NCBI RefSeq assembly: GCF_000429305.1 | Contig: NZ_AUBP01000006.1 | Location: forward strand, 186,001 to 250,000 | Direction: 5' to 3' | DNA: 64,000 bases | Source: Desulfovibrio inopinatus DSM 10711 | GTDB lineage: Bacteria; Desulfobacterota; Desulfovibrionia; Desulfovibrionales; Desulfovibrionaceae | In this document: positions 9,159 to 17,868 of the stretch, one piece after another | How positions within the stretch are numbered: position 1 is the stretch's first letter | How the letters are laid out: every line of letters starts with the position of its first letter | Notes under the pieces: model-generated | Database searches by the model: none | What the model saw: the letters and a program-made list of their open reading frames with translations, nothing else | What the model was told of the DNA's origin: nothing | Made by a program: the position numbers and the translations under genes

Positions 9159-10280
9159 CTATAAAGCTTCGACGTCGCCGTAATATGCAAGCTTTTCAAC
9201 AACAGCTTCAAAGAGCTGCTCTCGGGTTTGCTTGGTGTACACAATGTCTGCCAATTCTTTTGGAATGGCGTCGGCAACCATCTGGTGATCGACAACGGTA
9301 AATCTAGGATCGTCCAATGAATCTTCCCCGGAGAGGAAATCCAAAACCACATTGTGTGCTAAGTAGCCAACGATATCCATGGAAAATCGGTGAGTTAACA
9401 ATGGAGTCAATCGATTAAAATATTCAGGCGTATAGTGGGCTGAGGCTAAACAGACAAGCGAAGCATCCGGTTGGGCTGCTCTCGTTATTTTGTAAGCAAG
9501 GGTTCCAAAGTTTTGGGTTTCCCGATTTGTGATCGGCAACAAGCCGCCTGGGACACCTACAATGAGGACATCAGGGTCTTCGGTCTTTTCGACGTTCTTC
9601 AAATAGTGATTGAAAAGAATAATCTTCTCCGAGCTTGTGAACTCATGACTCAACATAAATCCCGGCATGGAATGAACGCCGAAGAGTGAACCATCACTTC
9701 GCGAGGATATAAGCGATGATTTATAACCAATTGATTTTAAATAATTTACAAGAGCCAATTGCGTATCAAGGCTGCCGACTCGTTCTGTAAGACCAAAAAC
9801 CATAATAACAGGAACCGTTATGGTTTTGAGAAGAAGTTTCTTCCCTTGCATTTCCTGTTTCATTGCGCTGTTTTGATATAAATTCGTGTTGAAATATGTA
9901 AAATTACATTTGTTTTGTAAACATCTCCTGTCTAAATCCTCATATTCCGATTGAGTCAGGTCGACAGTACAAACAATGTGCTTTTTCTCATCAATCGCTT
10001 GTTCAATCTTTTCTATGAGATCAGCATGTTGGAGAGCACTCTCTCGATCATGGTGAGCGAAGAGCACCGTATCGGCACGGCCAAGGGCCTGTTGAAAATC
10101 AGACGTAATTGGAAGCGTCAGTGTTTCCCCGTGGTCCAAGTGGCCGGCGTCAATGCCATCAAGCCCCCATCCGACTGGCGAAACGCATTGCGTTATATCT
10201 AATCCTTTTATGCTGCCTTTATTCCTTACAAGCGGTAAAGATTTCCAATCATAAGGATATATCATGGTCGCGTTGCTCAT
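9159..10280 (-). CDS. TIGR04066-like peptide maturation system protein
   Basis: 373 aa, cytoplasmic. The pattern matches the TIGR04066 family that accompanies CcpM radical SAM enzymes in Clo7bot-type clusters (recognised by memory, not by search). The N-terminal part contains DTVLFAHHDRES. The central part begins VPVIMVFGLTERVGSLDTQL, a P-loop-like strand-loop-helix without a canonical GKT. The C-terminal part contains DVLIVGVPGG. Biochemical function is unknown. It overlaps the upstream radical SAM gene by 4 bases (ATGA), indicating tight co-expression. Part of it looks homologous to the C-terminal half of the S8 protease in the same operon. Confidence 0.75.
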   Translation of the reverse strand: MSNATMIYPYDWKSLPLVRNKGSIKGLDITQCVSPVGWGLDGIDAGHLDHGETLTLPITSDFQQALGRADTVLFAHHDRESALQHADLIEKIEQAIDEKKHIVCTVDLTQSEYEDLDRRCLQNKCNFTYFNTNLYQNSAMKQEMQGKKLLLKTITVPVIMVFGLTERVGSLDTQLALVNYLKSIGYKSSLISSRSDGSLFGVHSMPGFMLSHEFTSSEKIILFNHYLKNVEKTEDPDVLIVGVPGGLLPITNRETQNFGTLAYKITRAAQPDASLVCLASAHYTPEYFNRLTPLLTHRFSMDIVGYLAHNVVLDFLSGEDSLDDPRFTVVDHQMVADAIPKELADIVYTKQTREQLFEAVVEKLAYYGDVEAL

Positions 10281-11716
10281 ATGCGCTCCTGTCGAGTCAA
10301 TATCGGCTCGTCATCTTCAAAACGGTATCCATACTCAATAAGTGTGACATAATCCTTCAACAAATTGTCGGCATTAATTTTCACATACTTACAATCTGAT
10401 TTCTTCTTTTCTCTGGATAATCCCTGCTCCGTGTCCGCAGCGACGAGACACTGCGTACACATTCGAATTGCCCAGCACTTCTTACATTGATCCTCGGTTA
10501 ACTTGCCGATGTTAATGAGTGCATCAACTTTATCAACATCAAAACCATCTGACAGATTACCGATACGACATGCTTCTGACTCTTCATTGACTCTTTCGCA
10601 TGGAAATAAATCTCCATGTACATTAAGAAACAATTTGCGAGCCCCAGCAATACACGGCCCACTATGGTGCATTTCCTCATGAAGCCCAACACTTCTCTCT
10701 CTTAACGTGAACATACGTGACTTTATCGTTGAAAATTTTTGCTTTGCAATATGTGATATACTTTTTTCACTAATCAACCCAATCTGATACAAAAGTGATT
10801 TGAATGACTCAGTTTCATCATGAATAAGAAAGCTATCCGATGAGGAAATGACTCCTTTTCTGTATTCAGGATTAATGGGATTACTGAGCATCTGCGTTCC
10901 ATCAAGCGCTTCATACTGAACGAAGAATTCATTTGAACAGGTTGCATCAAGACTTTGGTCAACAACGGCATTGACCATCATTCTTTTATAAAGTGAAGGA
11001 TAATTCTCTTTCATATATGCAATGTTCGCCATGATGGTATCGAAGGTCCCTCCTCCTGTTGCTGCAAAAATCCTATTTTTATCATGAATTTCTTTTGGTC
11101 CATCAAGGCTCACAAGAAGAGTAAATTCATTTTCCTGTAAAAAATCAAAGATTTCATCATTAAAGAGCGTTGCATTTGTCGTCATATGGAAGTGAACATT
11201 TTTGCCTTCATTCTTCTTCTTTGCATAATTGACTACGGATTTTATGAGAGAAAACTCCAAGAGAGGTTCTCCTCCATAAAATCCAATTCCAACCATGTTC
11301 ATTCCTGTAGAATGAGCATGCAAGAAATCAACACCGGCCAGAGCTGTTTCAAGTGACATACGTTTTGAAGAGTGCTCTCTTCCTTCATACGATCCTGAAT
11401 AGACACAATAATGGCATCGTAAATTGCATTGTTGTGTAACCTGGAGAGTGATCCCTTGTATTTTCTCCTGAAGAAAGCGAGGCAAAATAGAGGATACGGG
11501 ATGCCCCACACTTTTGATCGGGTTTCCAGATATATAGCCTAATTTTAATATTGTCTTAAATTTGCCAGTGTCTTCAGGGGATAATGGCGTGTCGTGTTTA
11601 AAATAGTCATAAATTCCAGGTGTTGTTTTTATAACGGAATTTGTTGTTGCATCGTAAAGATAATAGGAATTTGGCGTAGAAAAAGGATAGACATAACACT
11701 GAAGTTGAGAGTTCAT
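10277..11716 (-). CDS. Radical SAM/SPASM Cys-rich peptide maturase (CcpM-like)
   Basis: 479 aa from the ATG at 11716, supported by GGAGG 6-8 nt upstream; longer upstream starts lack a ribosome binding site. Cys97, Cys101 and Cys104 (CNLRCHYC) form the CX3CX2C 4Fe-4S motif. GFYGGEPLLEF is the GGE motif. The C-terminus has SPASM-type Cys (GPCIAG, FPCERV, CKKCWAIRMCTQC) for auxiliary clusters. About 95 residues precede the barrel, probably leader-recognition. It resembles the Cys-rich peptide maturase CcpM and probably modifies the precursor at 11960-12094, possibly via thioether bonds, though the chemistry is not shown by sequence. It follows the precursor and an intervening stem-loop. Confidence 0.88.
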   Translation of the reverse strand: MNSQLQCYVYPFSTPNSYYLYDATTNSVIKTTPGIYDYFKHDTPLSPEDTGKFKTILKLGYISGNPIKSVGHPVSSILPRFLQEKIQGITLQVTQQCNLRCHYCVYSGSYEGREHSSKRMSLETALAGVDFLHAHSTGMNMVGIGFYGGEPLLEFSLIKSVVNYAKKKNEGKNVHFHMTTNATLFNDEIFDFLQENEFTLLVSLDGPKEIHDKNRIFAATGGGTFDTIMANIAYMKENYPSLYKRMMVNAVVDQSLDATCSNEFFVQYEALDGTQMLSNPINPEYRKGVISSSDSFLIHDETESFKSLLYQIGLISEKSISHIAKQKFSTIKSRMFTLRERSVGLHEEMHHSGPCIAGARKLFLNVHGDLFPCERVNEESEACRIGNLSDGFDVDKVDALINIGKLTEDQCKKCWAIRMCTQCLVAADTEQGLSREKKKSDCKYVKINADNLLKDYVTLIEYGYRFEDDEPILTRQERI

Positions 11717-11838
11717 GCAGAATCCTCCATGCAACAACGAATTAAGTAATGCATCTTGTTGCTCTTTAATATATAAATTAACTACAAATAATAAACTGAA
11801 ATCATATACACAAAATACATATTGCATATATGAAGAGA

Positions 11839-11889
11839 GAAGACCAAGGTTCCCATTACATTCTTGGCGGATAGGGAACCTTGATCTTC
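11839..11889 (-). terminator. Stem-loop between precursor and maturase genes (attenuator/partial terminator)
   Basis: A 16-bp stem (one G-U on the minus transcript) with a 19-nt loop lies 71 bases after the precursor stop and 123 bases before the maturase start. Only a weak pyrimidine run follows. Such structures commonly let the precursor be made in excess of the processing enzymes. Confidence 0.7.
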
Positions 11890-11959
11890 ATTCTGCTACA
11901 CTTGAGGAAAACACAATTCAATTGGCGAACCTTTAGGACAATTCAAGTCAACTTAAAGT

Positions 11960-12094
11960 TTAGTACTTAACCCCTCTGTAGGTGCTGTATTGATTGGTGT
12001 AGCGGCTGTACAGGCCGCACCAGCAGTCGCAAACACAAGAAAAAGCTTTAACAGTTTCGTTTCCATTCTGAGGTTTCTTTCCAAGCTTTTTCAC
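11960..12094 (-). CDS. Cys-rich RiPP precursor peptide (Clo7bot/CLI_3235-like), GTG start
   Basis: 44 aa. Start GTG at 12094, with AAGGAG about 8 nt upstream. The leader begins MKKLGKKP and contains the TVKAF signature; the core follows with CVCDCWCGLYSRY, i.e. Cys20, 22, 24 and 26, and has six Tyr. The lysine-rich start, a TV(K/E)AF-like element and alternating Cys match the Clo7bot (CLI_3235) bacteriocin precursors that accompany CcpM maturases (family knowledge). It is first in the operon, 244 bases before the maturase gene, with its own promoter. Another frame over the same bases encodes a lipoprotein-like peptide, but it has no ribosome binding site. Antibacterial activity is inferred, not shown. 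Confidence 0.8.
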   Translation of the reverse strand: MKKLGKKPQNGNETVKAFSCVCDCWCGLYSRYTNQYSTYRGVKY

Positions 12095-12136
12095 CTTGAA
12101 ACTCCTTGTTGTTTAAAAATTAATGAAAGATGATGT

Positions 12137-12165
12137 TTTTTATTCATTCGCCCCTTTCATGTCAA
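12137..12165 (-). promoter_or_regulatory. Sigma-70-type promoter of the RiPP operon
   Basis: On the minus strand, TTGACA (12160-12165), a 17-nt spacer and TAAAAA (12137-12142). Transcription would begin near 12130, giving a leader of about 36 nt before the GTG of the precursor. Confidence 0.5.
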
Positions 12166-12620
12166 CACATATTAAATATTTTGATATGCAAACTTGAATT
12201 GTAACAACTATGTCACAAATATTCCATGTACAATTAAAAAAATCGAAGACATACTCTATTAAACCTATCTATTAATAACACAGAAACCTATTAAGAAAAC
12301 CCAAACTCATGAGACATCATTCGCTGGCGACCAGAAAGAAAATGGGAATTGTACGAGAGGAAAAGAGGCTGTCGAAAGAAACCAGACTCCTGCTTGTGAC
12401 GGTATTTTGGCACAAATGAAGTGCTGCGGATCATACCATGCGCCCAAAGAGACGCTCACGGTCAACGAATAGAATCTTTGCTTTTTTCACGTATGCGCAC
12501 CGGGAGGACTGTACAGGCAGGTTTGGTCGACGCTTGCAAAAAGAGAAAAACTTAAAATTACGTTGTGAAGAAGGCACCGAAACACTCTGTGATCGCTTCA
12601 AAAAATACGCTCATTCAATG
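12166..12620. other. Intergenic region upstream of the RiPP operon
   Basis: About 450 bases without a supported gene. The first part is AT-rich. A 100-codon frame on the plus strand (12438-12740) runs through the terminator of the neighbouring gene and is not credible. No further signal was recognised. Confidence 0.5.
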
Positions 12621-12661
12621 AAAAATCCCCCTGGTTGCGAACCTGTTGAGGCAACCAGGGG
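12621..12661 (-). terminator. Rho-independent terminator
   Basis: Perfect 11-bp stem (12628-12638 with 12651-12661), 12-nt loop, followed on the minus strand by a GA dinucleotide and a run of five T. It ends the gene at 12710-13396. Confidence 0.85.
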
Positions 12662-12709
12662 AGAAAGCATAGTGACTTTTTATACGAGACAACCTCTTGC
12701 CTTCGGTAT

Positions 12710-13396
12710 TTATTTATTTTTTTTCGTGAGAAGATCTTGAATTTGTTGAGAAACTTCAGACACTTCAGTTTGAGCTTGAATGACTTCGAGCTGAGCAGCT
12801 TCAACTTGAGCTTGTGCCGCAAGCTGCTTCACCTCATCACCTTCCGAGCCACTCACCTTGCTCATCGCATTCTGCAGGTTTTCCTGTGCTTCTTGTAATC
12901 TTTGTTGTGCCTCTTCGAGTTGCTTGTACAGAGCTTCGAGGAGTTGCTGGTCGGCCCTCTTTTCTTTTTCCGTGCCTTCCGTGCCTCCAGCTTCTCCGAT
13001 TGCTTCAGCTTCAGTCGCGCCTGAGGTCTCATCAGTGTCTTCGGAGGCTTCCTTTGTCGTATTCGTCGTATTTTTCGTTGTCGCTGTAGTTGCGGACTTG
13101 GTCGCTGTTTCTTCGGGGGATCCGGTGGCTTCATCCGAACCTTCCGTTCCGTTTCCTGCTACGTCTTGCCCGTCACTTTGGTCTGTTTGCTCCTCACTCT
13201 TTTCAGATTCGGCAAGTAAGTTCCGCGCTTCATCTGAAATGCTTACACTATCCTCACCATTCGTTGATGATTCGCTATTCGTATTCTGCCCCTGCTCATC
13301 AGTTTTCCCCTCGGCGTTGCTGACTTTTGTGGTTAACTCAGACTGATTATTTTGTTGAGCATAATACGCAAACGGCTGTATCATTCCGGTATCCAT
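12710..13396 (-). CDS. Acidic low-complexity protein with C-terminal coiled coil
   Basis: 228 aa, not assignable to a named family. Residues 1-45 are Gln/Asn-rich. Residues 48-60 contain VSISDEARNLLA, a short motif seen in FlgM-like and other small Desulfovibrio proteins. Residues 65-145 are a Thr/Glu/Gly-rich disordered linker. Residues 148-228 are a strongly predicted coiled coil (QQLLEALYKQLEEAQQRLQE and following, Gln/Glu/Ala-rich). There is no signal peptide or membrane segment. AGGAG lies 6 nt before the ATG and a strong terminator follows the stop, so it is a monocistronic gene. The function is unknown; a scaffold or secreted-apparatus component is possible. Confidence 0.75.
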   Translation of the reverse strand: MDTGMIQPFAYYAQQNNQSELTTKVSNAEGKTDEQGQNTNSESSTNGEDSVSISDEARNLLAESEKSEEQTDQSDGQDVAGNGTEGSDEATGSPEETATKSATTATTKNTTNTTKEASEDTDETSGATEAEAIGEAGGTEGTEKEKRADQQLLEALYKQLEEAQQRLQEAQENLQNAMSKVSGSEGDEVKQLAAQAQVEAAQLEVIQAQTEVSEVSQQIQDLLTKKNK

Positions 13397-13403
13397 ATAA
13401 GCT

Positions 13404-13975
13404 CCTGTGTATGAGTCGATTCAGAGATGGCTAGATGGCCAATGGCTATAATACATATCGTCCAGAGGCAAATAAAACTTTAGGCCATGCTATTTTTTAA
13501 CAATAAACATATTTTACCCTAAAGAAGCATACAATAACCTATGATGATCACAGGAAGTTTGAACGTTGGACTGTCAAGACTCCTCGAAAATGACCCAATA
13601 TTTAAAAAATCGAGGCACCTATTAGGGCGTGTTTCATCGTAAAATTATTCGCCCCCAGGGAACACGGAAGCGAGACAACCGCGAGAACAATCAGCCTTGA
13701 TACTTGTTAAGTAAAAACTCTGCTCGACATATTATGCTCCCCCACAGCCAGATATATTTGGGAATGAGCTTCTTTCTACAAGTCGGATAGTTGAGTTGGC
13801 ACTCTTTATTTACGTTACGCCGATATGGTTCTATACCCACATATATCTATTTTAAGCCACTCCAAATCAGCCCCACTTATAACCGTCTTCAACAAGGCCT
13901 CCCTAATTTTATTATCACAACAACAAAATATGATGCCTGTCCCCATTTTTGCCCCGTATAGCTGAGGCTACACAC
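13404..13975. other. Intergenic region
   Basis: About 570 bases without a supported gene on either strand. It contains a REP-like motif at 13935-13950. Nothing else was recognised. Confidence 0.5.
13935..13950 (-). repeat. REP-like motif (GGGGACAGGC)
   Basis: On the minus strand AAAAATGGGGACAGGC; shares GGGGACAGG with copies flanking the REP-associated transposase gene at 22184-23101. Confidence 0.45.
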
Positions 13976-14000
13976 AAAAAAACCGCCGATGTCGGCGGTT
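13971..14000 (-). terminator. Rho-independent terminator of the ferrosome operon
   Basis: Stem AACCGCCG/CGGCGGTT with a 4-nt loop, followed on the minus strand by a run of T. It lies 8 bases after the stop of the FeoA-repeat gene. Confidence 0.88.
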
Positions 14001-14007
14001 CATGATT

Positions 14008-14754
14008 TTAAGAATCAGATGGTGGTGAGTCATCGACCTGTTGTCGCTGCACGAGTAAATGTTGCGCGTCTTTTTCTTGAAAATAGAGACGTAAACCCTC
14101 ACCTGTTACACACACGACGGGCTTAAAATGTGAAAAGGCAAGCACCTGACCGGTTGCGACATTTGTGAGTTGCAGAGAAGAGCCCACATGGATTCCGAGC
14201 GAAGAGAGCGTATCCGCTCCCCGTTCTCCAGAGAGGATACGGGTAACGCGAAATTCTTCTCCGACTCCAGCTGAACACAATTGGGTAGGACCATGTGATG
14301 TTTCTCCCATCACTTTGGATGCCAATCCCTCGCTCAACTGCACAGTTTCTTTCTTTTCGACAATAACCTTGTACATCATCGGCGGAAGGCGACGTATACA
14401 TGTGATACGATCATTCTCCCTCATCCCCAAATCGCTCAATGCCGACTCCACCCCGCGTTGTCCGGTAATACCTTCGATATGTCCGCTCTCGCCAGAAGAA
14501 CACTCAAGCAAAGGAAGTCGACGATCATCGTCAAGATGGACAACGATTTTCGCGGCAATGCCTCCACTCAAGACGACATCTCCTTGCGGCCCTTTAACTT
14601 TGATCGGACCAACCACAACGGATTCATTCAGCCGCATCAGCGTCGCACCTTCATACAGACCCAAACGTGAAACACGACGCGCTAAATCAGGATGTGTTAT
14701 CGCACACAAAATGAGGGGAACGCCGATGGAAGCACGATCCAAGGATATCAGCAT
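14008..14754 (-). CDS. Three tandem FeoA-like domains
   Basis: 248 aa made of three FeoA-type SH3-like repeats: about residues 1-70 (RVSRLGLYEGATLMRL, VVLSGGIAAKI), 90-160 (LSDLGMRENDRITCI, VQLSEGLASKVMG) and 165-235 (LSSLGIHVGSSLQL, VVCVTGEGLRLYF). FeoA domains normally modulate the FeoB iron transporter; here no FeoB is nearby and the gene is the last of the ferrosome operon, overlapping the end of a P-type ATPase gene by 7 bases. It could regulate that ATPase or act in iron sensing (inference). Cytoplasmic; no DNA-binding domain is seen. Confidence 0.82.
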   Translation of the reverse strand: MLISLDRASIGVPLILCAITHPDLARRVSRLGLYEGATLMRLNESVVVGPIKVKGPQGDVVLSGGIAAKIVVHLDDDRRLPLLECSSGESGHIEGITGQRGVESALSDLGMRENDRITCIRRLPPMMYKVIVEKKETVQLSEGLASKVMGETSHGPTQLCSAGVGEEFRVTRILSGERGADTLSSLGIHVGSSLQLTNVATGQVLAFSHFKPVVCVTGEGLRLYFQEKDAQHLLVQRQQVDDSPPSDS

Positions 14755-16916
14755 AAACGCTCCTTACGTGGCAAAAGCCGGGATATAACCGAACGTTTTT
14801 CAGACGTATCGGGAAAAGGACGTGATGCCGCCATTGCTGCATATCCAAGAATTCCGATGGTGCTCGCATTATGCAACAAAGCCGATACAACAGGAGAGAT
14901 CCCGCCAGTAGCCATCAGCATGATCATGGAATTCAATCCGATCGTTGCTCCAAATGTATTGCGAATAATGCGATTCGTTCGAGTCGCCGCTCGTCGTGCC
15001 GTGACGAGTGTCTGCAAATTATCTTGCAGAAGCAGAACTTGTGCCGCCTCGCGCGCTAAATCCGCACCATTTGGCATGCAAATGCCAATATGCGCGGTCA
15101 CAAGTGCAGGGGCATCATTAACGCCATCACCAACAAATGCAGGAGTATGGCCAGCTCGTTTCAGGTCTTCAAGAATACCGGCCTTTTCTTCGGGCAACAG
15201 CTCATAGTGGATATCATCAATCTGCGGCAACATATCGGCCAACGCCAACGCCGTGTCTTTGTGATCGCCAGTCAGAACAACCACTTTGTTGATGCCCTCG
15301 TTTTTCAATTGATCGAGCACCGCGGCAGCTTCTGGACGTACAGCATCCCGCAAGCCAAGAATGCCTATAAGCTTTTGATCCTGCGCAACATACAGCAAAG
15401 CTTTTCCTTCACGCCGTAACGACAGCGCCAAGTCATCCACTTCAGCGCACGGCACGCCTTCGTCTTCGGCAATAAAATGATGGCTCCCGACCAAAACATT
15501 CACCCCGTCGATCATCGCCGACACACCATGCGCGACAATAAAATCCACTCTGCTAATCGGCGGCAAATCAAGCTTGCGCTGCTTCGCCTCGCGAACAACG
15601 GCACGAGCGACAGGATGATCGTAGTGCTCCTCGGCACCAGCAGCCAGACGCAGCAACTCCACTTCGTCCAAACCATTGCATGGAATCACATCCGTCACTT
15701 CAATCTGGCCGGTGGTGAGCGTTCCGGTCTTGTCGAATACGATGGTATCGACGTCCTGCAGGGCGTCCAAAGCGGCAGCACCTTTGAGCAAAACACCGGC
15801 GTGCCCGGCCGCATACATGCCTGAACGTACAGCGACAGGACTAGCCAGCTTGACGGCACATGAAAAATCGACCGTCAACACCGATGTCGCACGGTTCATA
15901 TCGTGCGTTGCGAGCAGAATCAGCCCACTCAAACCCAATGTAATTGGTACGAGTTTGTCCGCGAGTTCCGAACTTTTCGATTGTGTTTTGGATTTCCCTC
16001 GAAGGGACTGATCGATGAACCGGTTGATTCTCGCCATGGACGTCTGCGATCCGACACGCTCAACGAGTATCGTAAGCCGCCCCTCTTCAATAATAGAACC
16101 GGAAATAACGGAATCTTCCGCTTTTTTATGCACCGGAACCGATTCACCGGAAATTGAACTTTGATTCACGGAGGCTTCGCCGTCGATAACAATTCCATCA
16201 ATGGGGATACGCTCACCTGATCCGCACACGATGTGATCGCCAGCAACCACATCATTGACAGAAATCTCCAACTCGGTGCCATCACGGATCACCCAGACCG
16301 TATCCGTCGCAGGAACAAGCAAACTTTTCAACAATTGCGTAGATCGATATTCGCTTTGGCCTTCAAGATATTGGCCCAGAGAAAGCAAGGTGAGGATAGA
16401 CCCGGCGGTAAAATACCGACCGCGCAACAATGCCAAAGTAATCGCAGCGGAATCAAGAACTTCCACTTTGAGCCCCTGACTGAATAATGTCTCAACGCCG
16501 CGGATAATGGTCCCGAGAGCCAACGTCCATCCAAGAATTGCTCTGGCAGGAAATGGTAAAATCTGCCCAGCGCACGTCAAGAACGCTTTCGCCGCTACAT
16601 CGGTCACACGAACGGGAGAATCGGCAACACTGGCAGGAGCGTATGCTTCATCAGGGATCCCTTTAAGGTATACGGCAATAGTATGCCAGGTTTCCACTTG
16701 CCCATCATACACGATGACAAGTGAACTGCCCGGTATATTGATCCTGGTTGTATCGACGCCGGAAATGGCTTCAAGCAGAGCCTGAAAATACGAAGCATCA
16801 AATGCCGGGGCGCCAAGGAGAGGTGATCGAAGGCGAATTCGTCGGGAAATGGCATGGGCCACCCGAAAGTGGCCCACGCGCATCCCGGGCGCCAAAAACG
16901 CCGAGGAATTGGTCAT
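14748..16916 (-). CDS. P1B-type metal ATPase with SCA motif (ferrosome-type)
   Basis: 722 aa from the ATG at 16916, which overlaps the stop of the preceding gene (ATGA). The N-terminal domain has an Arg-rich stretch, AISRRIRLR, in place of an HMA CxxC. The P1B core is complete: actuator motif SISGES, phosphorylation Asp395 in DKTGTLT, HP motif (YDHPVARA), nucleotide-binding and VGDGVNDAPAL. The membrane metal-site motif reads SCAVKLASP (Cys353) instead of CPC. These traits fit the P1B-6 group tied to ferrosomes (FezB), as I recall it. It probably moves iron into an intracellular membrane compartment. Metal specificity is inferred from family and the Fur box. Confidence 0.85.
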   Translation of the reverse strand: MTNSSAFLAPGMRVGHFRVAHAISRRIRLRSPLLGAPAFDASYFQALLEAISGVDTTRINIPGSSLVIVYDGQVETWHTIAVYLKGIPDEAYAPASVADSPVRVTDVAAKAFLTCAGQILPFPARAILGWTLALGTIIRGVETLFSQGLKVEVLDSAAITLALLRGRYFTAGSILTLLSLGQYLEGQSEYRSTQLLKSLLVPATDTVWVIRDGTELEISVNDVVAGDHIVCGSGERIPIDGIVIDGEASVNQSSISGESVPVHKKAEDSVISGSIIEEGRLTILVERVGSQTSMARINRFIDQSLRGKSKTQSKSSELADKLVPITLGLSGLILLATHDMNRATSVLTVDFSCAVKLASPVAVRSGMYAAGHAGVLLKGAAALDALQDVDTIVFDKTGTLTTGQIEVTDVIPCNGLDEVELLRLAAGAEEHYDHPVARAVVREAKQRKLDLPPISRVDFIVAHGVSAMIDGVNVLVGSHHFIAEDEGVPCAEVDDLALSLRREGKALLYVAQDQKLIGILGLRDAVRPEAAAVLDQLKNEGINKVVVLTGDHKDTALALADMLPQIDDIHYELLPEEKAGILEDLKRAGHTPAFVGDGVNDAPALVTAHIGICMPNGADLAREAAQVLLLQDNLQTLVTARRAATRTNRIIRNTFGATIGLNSMIMLMATGGISPVVSALLHNASTIGILGYAAMAASRPFPDTSEKRSVISRLLPRKERLC

Positions 16917-17137
16917 GCAATACGTCCTTTGGAGTTCGCGTAAGGTTGATACAGACGCCAATGCCAATAGGAGAATCCCACCAATGCCACTCCGGCGCAA
17001 ACATGCAGCGTGCGTACTCCGGACTGATTTGTTTGACGGGAGCGAGACAAGAAACCAGTCGCCACAAGCACACCGAGTGAAGCTGCCATACCGACTTTGG
17101 CTTGCTCCCGTTGGCGGACAAGCGTGTTATTTGGCAT
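16913..17137 (-). CDS. Small membrane protein of the ferrosome operon
   Basis: 74 aa with two hydrophobic segments (about residues 15-30 and 43-60, the latter LHVCAGVALVGFSYWHW). The topology suggests a helical hairpin in a membrane. It overlaps the upstream gene by 11 bases and the downstream ATPase by 4, so coupling is tight. Similar short hydrophobic proteins are part of known ferrosome clusters. No enzymatic motif is present. Confidence 0.7.
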   Translation of the reverse strand: MPNNTLVRQREQAKVGMAASLGVLVATGFLSRSRQTNQSGVRTLHVCAGVALVGFSYWHWRLYQPYANSKGRIA

Positions 17138-17468
17138 CGTCTTTCATGCTCATTTCAGCTTTGATGTCTTCAATTTGTTCTTTGACTTCTTCAACACCGC
17201 CCTGAATAGTCGTCCAGAGCGTCACCGCCCCTTTAACCAAAGAACGTTGGACCGTGGGATTCGTCACCAGATAGGCGACGCCCGCGCCTACGACTAAACC
17301 TTTGATGTACCCGGGATCGGTAAAGGCGAACCATCCCTGGGTCCAGGATCCCGAGTTCGGAACCATGGCCGTCCCCGGAGAAGCTCCCCATGCCGTCGCT
17401 TGTTGCTGGCCACTCGCATACGCCGATGGGATCTGCTGATAGTACGGATATTGCGGATATTGAGACAT
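17127..17468 (-). CDS. YtxH-like single-pass membrane protein, ferrosome operon
   Basis: 113 aa. Residues 1-40 are Tyr/Gln/Pro/Ser-rich (low complexity), residues 53-70 contain a glycine-bearing helix (IKGLVVGAGVAYLVTNP), and the C-terminus is an amphipathic, charged helix (VEEVKEQIEDIKAEM). The arrangement resembles YtxH-type proteins. A GAGGAG ribosome binding site precedes the ATG. It is likely to sit in the ferrosome membrane and shape or tether it (inference from operon). Confidence 0.75.
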   Translation of the reverse strand: MSQYPQYPYYQQIPSAYASGQQQATAWGASPGTAMVPNSGSWTQGWFAFTDPGYIKGLVVGAGVAYLVTNPTVQRSLVKGAVTLWTTIQGGVEEVKEQIEDIKAEMSMKDDAK

Positions 17469-17482
17469 AGTATGCGCTCTCC

Positions 17483-17839
17483 TCAGGAGGAAGTTGTTGT
17501 GGATTTCCCGACGTTGACCAAGCCATCATAAAAATATTTCGTTCCAATCCCGACAGCGGTCATGGCGACGAGTGACAACGCACTATTGCGAGACACGACA
17601 CCAGCAGCGGCGGTACCGGCGGCGGCAGCAAGCCCAGCTCCCACGGATTCTTTCAAAACATGACCAAGAATTTCGCCACGTGTTGTGGATTCTGTCTGTG
17701 AATCTCGAATTCCACGTGCAGCAGCGACCATCCCGCCCATCATGGCGCCGACAAGGCCCATCGTTGCGACAGCGCCAACCGGCAATCGAGTTTGTTGATA
17801 TTGAGAGGGGACATAGGCCGGTGAGGTATACAAAGCCAT
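17483..17839 (-). CDS. Glycine-zipper membrane protein, ferrosome operon
   Basis: 118 aa from the ATG at 17839 (AAGGAA upstream); a longer frame to 17992 overlaps the preceding gene and is rejected. Two glycine/alanine-rich helices are visible (about residues 20-42, MGLVGAMMGGMVAAARG, and 65-85, GAGLAAAAGTAAAG), followed by a third weaker segment. Small Gly-rich membrane proteins are also typical of magnetosomes. The role in ferrosome membrane structure is inferred. Confidence 0.75.
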   Translation of the reverse strand: MALYTSPAYVPSQYQQTRLPVGAVATMGLVGAMMGGMVAAARGIRDSQTESTTRGEILGHVLKESVGAGLAAAAGTAAAGVVSRNSALSLVAMTAVGIGTKYFYDGLVNVGKSTTTSS

Positions 17840-17868
17840 ACGAATTCCTTTTTGTTCGGATGTTCCAC

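Noticed and set aside
11952-12063. Lipoprotein-like 37-residue frame METKLLKLFLVFATAGAAC overlapping the RiPP precursor
   Set aside because: It has an attractive lipobox, but no ribosome binding site; the overlapping GTG frame has AAGGAG, Cys pattern and a matching maturase.
12438-12740. 100-codon plus-strand frame
   Set aside because: Runs through the terminator of the neighbouring minus-strand gene and into its coding region; no ribosome binding site and atypical composition.
17233-17547. Minus-strand frame overlapping the YtxH-like gene
   Set aside because: Lies in another frame over two genes with better starts and composition; no ribosome binding site.
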